From Sarcophilus harrisii (lineage: Eukaryota > Chordata > Mammalia > Dasyuromorphia > Dasyuridae): a DNA stretch of 64,000 nt. Each line of letters starts with the position of its first letter. The first letter of the stretch is position 1. The DNA is taken from the NCBI RefSeq assembly GCF_902635505.1, contig NC_045430.1, forward strand, positions 273,912,681 to 273,976,680, given 5' to 3'. A program made the translations under genes and the position numbers. Under the pieces are notes generated by a model. It was not told where the DNA came from. It saw only the letters and a list, made by a program, of their open reading frames with translations, and ran no database searches. Shown here piece by piece: positions 59,707 to 64,000 of the stretch.

Positions 59707-60373
59707 GTGAGCAGAGCGCGGGGGCGGGGCCCGGAGCCGGACGTGCGCGCGGCGGGGCCCGGGGCAGCGGGAGAAGGCCGGGCCTGGCCGAGCGCCTGGG
59801 ACCCGGGGCCGCGTGGGGGGACAGGGAAACGGAGCCTCGGTTGCGCCCCTCCGCGGACGTGACCTTCGGAGGGCTGGAGGGGGCCGGGTGACTCCCCGCT
59901 GCGGAGCCCCGGGAGGGGCAGCCTTCTCTGCCCGGCCTCGGGGAGAGGGAAACGGAGCCTCGAGGGCCGCGCAGGGTTCGCCAAGGTCACGGCCATTGCC
60001 CGGAAGTGACCCGGCCCCGGTCCGCAGTTCTGTGGGACCCCGAGGCGGGTTTTACGGGAGGAGAAACTGAGTCCCGGAGGCGCGGGGAAGAAGTTCGGGA
60101 CTAACTCCCTGGCCCAGGCCGGGTTCTCCTGGGGGCAGTGGGCTTGAGACCGCCTCAGAGTCTGCCAGTAATCTGGGGGCAGTGGAGACCCCCCGCTGCA
60201 CCCCGTGGGTCTCCGGCCATGCGCGGGGCGTTCGCAGAGGTCCGCGCCGCGGCGGGGCGGGGTGGCGGCCCTGACCCCCGCGTGACCTCAGGCAGCCCCT
60301 CTGCCGCGGAGGATGCGTCCCGCAAGCCCCCGTGACCCTTAACCTCACGGCAGCGTTTGTTGCAGGTTTCACC

Positions 60374-60542
60374 ATGGGGGACGTGGAGAAGGGCAAGAAG
60401 ATCTTCGTGCAGAAGTGCGCCCAGTGCCACACGGTGGAGAAGGGCGGCAAGCACAAGACCGGGCCCAACCTGCACGGGCTCTTCGGCCGCAAGACCGGCC
60501 AGGCCCCCGGCTTCACCTACACAGACGCCAACAAGAACAAAG
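60374..60542 (+). CDS. CYCS: CYCS coding exon 1 (gene exon 2)
   Basis: Acceptor GTTTGTTGCAG at 60365, eight bases of 5' UTR, then the start codon. It ends one base into Gly56 (mature numbering) at donor AAAG|GTGAGG. Encodes [20 protein letters not shown] through DANKNK. Confidence 0.97.
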
Positions 60543-60805
60543 GTGAGGGCGGCCTCGGTCCGGGGTCGGGGTCGGGGTCGGGGGTGGGGGAGCAGGGGCC
60601 GGGGTCGCGTCCCCTGCCCCCGGGACCCCCTCCCACTAACGCCTTCCCCCCTGCAGGCATCATCTGGGGAGACGACACCCTGATGGAGTACCTGGAAAAC
60701 CCCAAGAAGTACATCCCGGGCACAAAGATGATCTTCGCCGGCATCAAGAAGAAGGGGGAGAGGGAAGACTTGATAGCCTACCTCAAGAAGAGCACCAATG
60801 AGTAA
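60374..60805 (+). CDS. CYCS: Cytochrome c, somatic (spliced)
   Basis: Coding parts 60374-60542 and 60657-60805 give 105 residues, the standard mammalian length. It carries electrons from complex III to complex IV in the mitochondrial intermembrane space and triggers the Apaf-1 apoptosome when released. The haem site CAQCH is at Cys14, Cys17 and His18 (mature numbering). The Met80 ligand lies in GTKM, with Trp59, Tyr67 and the Lys72-Lys73 patch intact. The intron after codon 56 is at the usual CYCS position, so this is the functional gene, not a retrocopy. Relative to human it has Phe46, Thr47, Asp50, Asp61, Ala83, Gly89, Glu92 and Ser101; Ala83 and Gly89 match kangaroo as I recall it. The start context CACCATGGGG is strong. 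It lies about 12 kb downstream of SPMIP4, same strand. Confidence 0.97.
   Translation: MGDVEKGKKIFVQKCAQCHTVEKGGKHKTGPNLHGLFGRKTGQAPGFTYTDANKNKGEGGLGPGSGSGSGVGEQGPGSRPLPPGPPPTNAFPPAGIIWGDDTLMEYLENPKKYIPGTKMIFAGIKKKGEREDLIAYLKKSTNE
60657..60805 (+). CDS. CYCS: CYCS coding exon 2 (gene exon 3)
   Basis: Acceptor CCCCCTGCAG at 60656 after a 114-bp GC-rich intron containing GGGGTC units. Encodes [44 protein letters not shown] and STNE, then TAA. Confidence 0.97.
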
Positions 60806-61600
60806 CAGTTGTCCGCTGCCTTATTTATTGCCAGAAGGAGATGTCGCCCCGATGTTTCTTTTCTTTTTTTACACGCGCCGCAACAACCCTATTTAAATTG
60901 GTTTCATCTACTGGAGAATTTTGATCATGAATGGTTGTTTTAGAATTTTGTTCAGTCCTAATAAAGGAGTGGTCATCATCACAGCCACAACCAACCTATC
61001 ACACTGTTCTGTTCTTTAAAAGGTTCCATCGAGCAACTTTGTCTCTGAAACAACGGGGAAGCTGTTCAGTAGCTTCATGTGGCTTTGACTTGTACACCTG
61101 GGGTGGGGGGCCGGGGTCGCAGCTTTATCCTTTGGGAAAAGTGCTCCCGATGTGTCCAACTTAATTGCTTTATTTTCCATCCACAAACGGCCTCTTAGAA
61201 TGATTTAAGTCCTGCCTTTAAATTGTTGAAAAGTATTTTAGTGTTTTGCATTTTTTTTGACCCTAGTAAAGAACCTCTCAGTGTGAGCCATTTTTGAGTT
61301 GGGACTGAGGAAGCACAGACGGGTTCAACCAAAAGGATGGACCTTCTTTTAATCTCACTTGTCCCTTAGCAGTCACTTTTAAGTCCCATTGAACTTAAGG
61401 TGTGCAGACATGTTCTGTAGGATGTGAATAGTAGTCTTGACTCAGCTGTAAAGGTGTACCATTGGTACATCTGCTCAATGATGTGATCATAGACTTAATT
61501 CAGCAATTAAACACTTGTGAATATACTTTTCCTGAATGCTCTCAGTTGGTTCATTCTTTTCATTTTAACAGACTTAATAAATTCAGATGTGACCTTTGTT
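60806..61600 (+). promoter_or_regulatory. CYCS: CYCS 3' UTR with alternative poly(A) signals
   Basis: AATAAA at 60960-60965 is the first poly(A) signal, ATTAAA at 61506-61511 and AATAAA at 61576-61581 are later ones. Several transcript lengths are known for mammalian CYCS. The region is free of recognised repeats, which fits an exonic 3' UTR. Confidence 0.65.
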
Positions 61601-63235
61601 AATCTGTGCGGGCTAGTTGCCTCTTGTGCTTGGGCAAATTTATCTTTTTGCCAGCAGGAAACGGTAAGCGGAAAGAAACGTTGAAATTCTCAGAGCGAGT
61701 TTTGTCTCCCTTGAGTTTCCTTTTCCCTTCATTAAGTCAAAGGAAGTTTCTGCCCTTGACTTGCTAATGTTCTGGGTTGATAATGATCATGATTGATGCT
61801 GAAAATGGAAGTTACCTCGTTTTGGGAAAGAATTTTGGGACACAAGTTCAGAGACCACATGGCCAGGATGAAACTGAATTAGACCAGGTGGTGCTCTGGA
61901 AGAGAGCCTCAGGTTTTAATGTGTTTTTAAAGGAAAATTAAGTCACTGTAGGAAAGTGGATGGAAAGGAAAGCGTGCCATCTTGGAAATTTGTGCTGCAA
62001 TGGACAAGATGGAGTGGGAATGGGGCACTGGAGGTGTGGAGGATAGTATTGGCAGGACTTTTGAATATGTAAGGGTACCCCAACTCAGGATGTGGGTCTG
62101 GACCATTTTGTAAAGGCTGCAACTGGCTAAATCTTGTATATCTTTGAAATCTCCAGATTGTCAAAAAACTTTGATTATCCAGCTTAGCCCTAAAGTTGAA
62201 GCTACTGTGGATGCTGGGCCTAGGGACTGGATATGGGTAACTTTGGCTATGGCAGGGCTTAGGCCAAGTCATGAGGGAGGAACAGTGAAGGCCCTGCTCA
62301 GCCAAGATGGGAAGAGCTGGGTGAGAAGCTTGGGTGACCCTGCAGGTGCCAAGGAACCCCCCTTTGTTAGTGAGATCACATCTGAGCTTTAGTATAAAGT
62401 CACCTTGGCCCCTGCTTGGAAACTGGGTGGAGTGGGAAGGGGCTTGTGTGGGAGATCAGGTGGAAGGCCCCAGGGGTAATCTGTCTAACCAGTCACACCC
62501 TATTGAAAGTGGGAGGGCACATGACCTGCATTCTCCAACTGGGACTTTGGGCCTGCTAAGTTGGAATAGTATTAAGTGAACCTTTTTATTTATGATCATA
62601 TCCTTAATCACAAAGTCCCAATCCTGAAGAATAGCCTACTCCCCTATTTTACAAATGGGGAAACTGAGGCAGGGAGCTTAGTTGATCAATCTGGGGACAT
62701 AGAGATGGGGAAAGCTGATCCTGAGCCACATTTTTCTCCACAACCTGATAGGGTCCTTGTAATCTAGTTAGAGTTTTATTGGTTACTCATTGAACATAAG
62801 ACCTGAGCAGAGGGAACTTGGATAGTTTTTAAGGAGAGTATCAAGTGATGTCAGCCTGATAAAATGCCCATCTTTTCTCTGGGCTATTTTTATAGAGCAG
62901 ATCATTTGTCTGGAAGTCAGAGCAGTTTCTACACTGGGCTGGAGAAAGCCTGACTTTGTAGCTTCTTTGCTAGGCTCAGTCTGACCTTCACTTCTCATTT
63001 GGAGCCTTTTATCTGTCCTCAGGTTTTCCACTTAATCTCCTTAGATTTTCATTTCTTTCCTATTACATCTAGGCTCAAGCCAACTTTGATTACACCCCTA
63101 CACGCCAGTGCTAGGAATATTTACAAAAACTCTAAGACAATCTTCGACCTTCAAATAACTGGGGCGCCATGGCAAATTTACAGGTACTTAAAAGTCATTT
63201 TAGAAGGGAGAGAACATAATCATTAAGATTGGAAA
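61600..63235. other. Intergenic DNA downstream of CYCS
   Basis: Only a MIR scrap is recognised (62640-62680, TTTTACAAATGGGGAAACTG). No coding exon of the expected next gene OSBPL3 is seen. Confidence 0.5.
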
Positions 63236-63279
63236 ATTTTCCTAGGAAGATAGGACCCGAGTCAAGGATTCTAGGAGGC

Positions 63280-63800
63280 TGAAGAGGAAGTGTGCGCCAG
63301 CCTGGAACAGCATCCTGAGGAAGGCCGATTTGGGTGGAAATCTGCAAAAGTGAAATGGAATTTGATTGGCCAGGGCTTTAGACGCCAACTTTGAGAAGTT
63401 TGTCCTAAATCCTTGAGACAGAGAAGGTCATTGAAGGTTTTTGAGTATGGGAATAAGTAATGAAGGGGTGGCAAAGACAGGAACCAAAAGCAGGGAGCCC
63501 ACCTGAGAGTTTGGGGCCTGAGAAGGATACTGGTCATGTGAATGGCGAGGTGACAGATGGCTGAAGTTGTTGGTGCCCTCAGCAGAACTAAGATGTTGGG
63601 GCTGGAGGAGGGAGGATGAGTTCAGTTTTCAATGGTCTGAGTCTGAGGTGCCCATGGGACATTCAGGTGAAGATGTCCAGCCCACAGAGTGAGGATGCAG
63701 GGCTGAATTTCAAGAGAAGACTTGGGGATTGTGATAGAGATTTGGGGATCATCTGCATCGAATGAGAGAGAAAGGGAAATATCAGGAAAACGGTGAGGAA
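63280..63800 (-). mobile_element. LINE-2 fragment
   Basis: GATGAGTTCAGTTTTCAATG, GTCTGAGGTGCCCATGGGAC and ATTCAGGTGAAGATGTCCAG are the antisense form of the L2 segment encoding DIxSWM...LKLNxSKTEL. Also GGGATCATCTGCATC, as in other L2 copies. Confidence 0.7.
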
Positions 63801-64000
63801 AGGAGGTAGATATGAATCCTCTTTGGGGTCACCTCCTGGTGTCCCTTGGAAGACCAAACTAAAGTGGTAAAGTCCCTCCCTACAAAGAAGGGGCCTCTAC
63901 TTTAAAGTGAATATTAAAGAGTCGAATTTTGCCCATGATAATACCCACTAAACCTTTATTAAACACCTTCTAAGGAGTTAGCAATTTAATGGAGAGATAA

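Noticed and set aside
60374-60805. Uninterrupted 157-residue frame across the CYCS intron, and possible retrocopy status
   Set aside because: The middle is a GT-AG intron at the usual CYCS position, and an intron plus CpG-island promoter marks the functional gene.

Overview
The window is nuclear DNA of a marsupial mammal. Three things support this. (1) The cytochrome c encoded at 60374-60805 has Ala83 and Gly89 (mature numbering), a pair I recall from kangaroo cytochrome c, with an otherwise mammalian sequence. (2) The repeats are marsupial types: CORE-SINEs with a tRNA-like head and an RTE-type tail (MAR1-like), marsupial L1 3' ends, and RTE-linked repeats, over older MIR and L2 relics. (3) The gene order SPMIP4 (C7orf31) then CYCS on one strand matches human 7p15.3 read on the gene strand. 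The exact species cannot be fixed from sequence alone.

Layout. 94-48400 (+) holds nine coding exons of SPMIP4/C7orf31, a sperm microtubule inner protein of about 547 residues. All exon joins keep frame and all introns are GT-AG. Any 5' non-coding exon lies left of the window. Intron 1 (228-7904) holds purine-rich GACA/GAGA arrays (2220-3250, 6350-7060) around a CpG-rich island (about 3285-6290). Introns 2-8 are mostly interspersed repeats: an antisense L1 of about 2.2 kb with a 295-bp LTR-like insert (24671-26925), antisense L2 (17290-18600), many L1 3' ends and SINEs, and a solo LTR ending 46 nt before exon 7 (43247-43673). 48460-59270 is intergenic, with repeats, a CA-rich minisatellite (57310-58530) and GC-rich blocks. 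59270-61600 is CYCS: a CpG-island promoter with CRE, NRF-1-like and inverted CCAAT motifs, an inferred non-coding exon 1, two coding exons and a long 3' UTR. 61600-64000 is intergenic with antisense L2 at its right end.

Function. SPMIP4 is inferred to sit inside sperm axonemal microtubules. CYCS is the housekeeping electron carrier and apoptosome activator. They are conserved neighbours; nothing here suggests a joint pathway. I see no mobile gene cassette, CRISPR array, toxin system or other new multi-gene system.

The most notable pattern is that both GC-rich islands contain recognisable old transposon copies (MIR, L1 3' end, MAR1-like and RTE-linked SINEs) in which A/T positions have been heavily replaced by G/C, next to large minisatellites. 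This fits local GC-biased gene conversion. All family assignments are by eye and memory; no alignment or database search was run.
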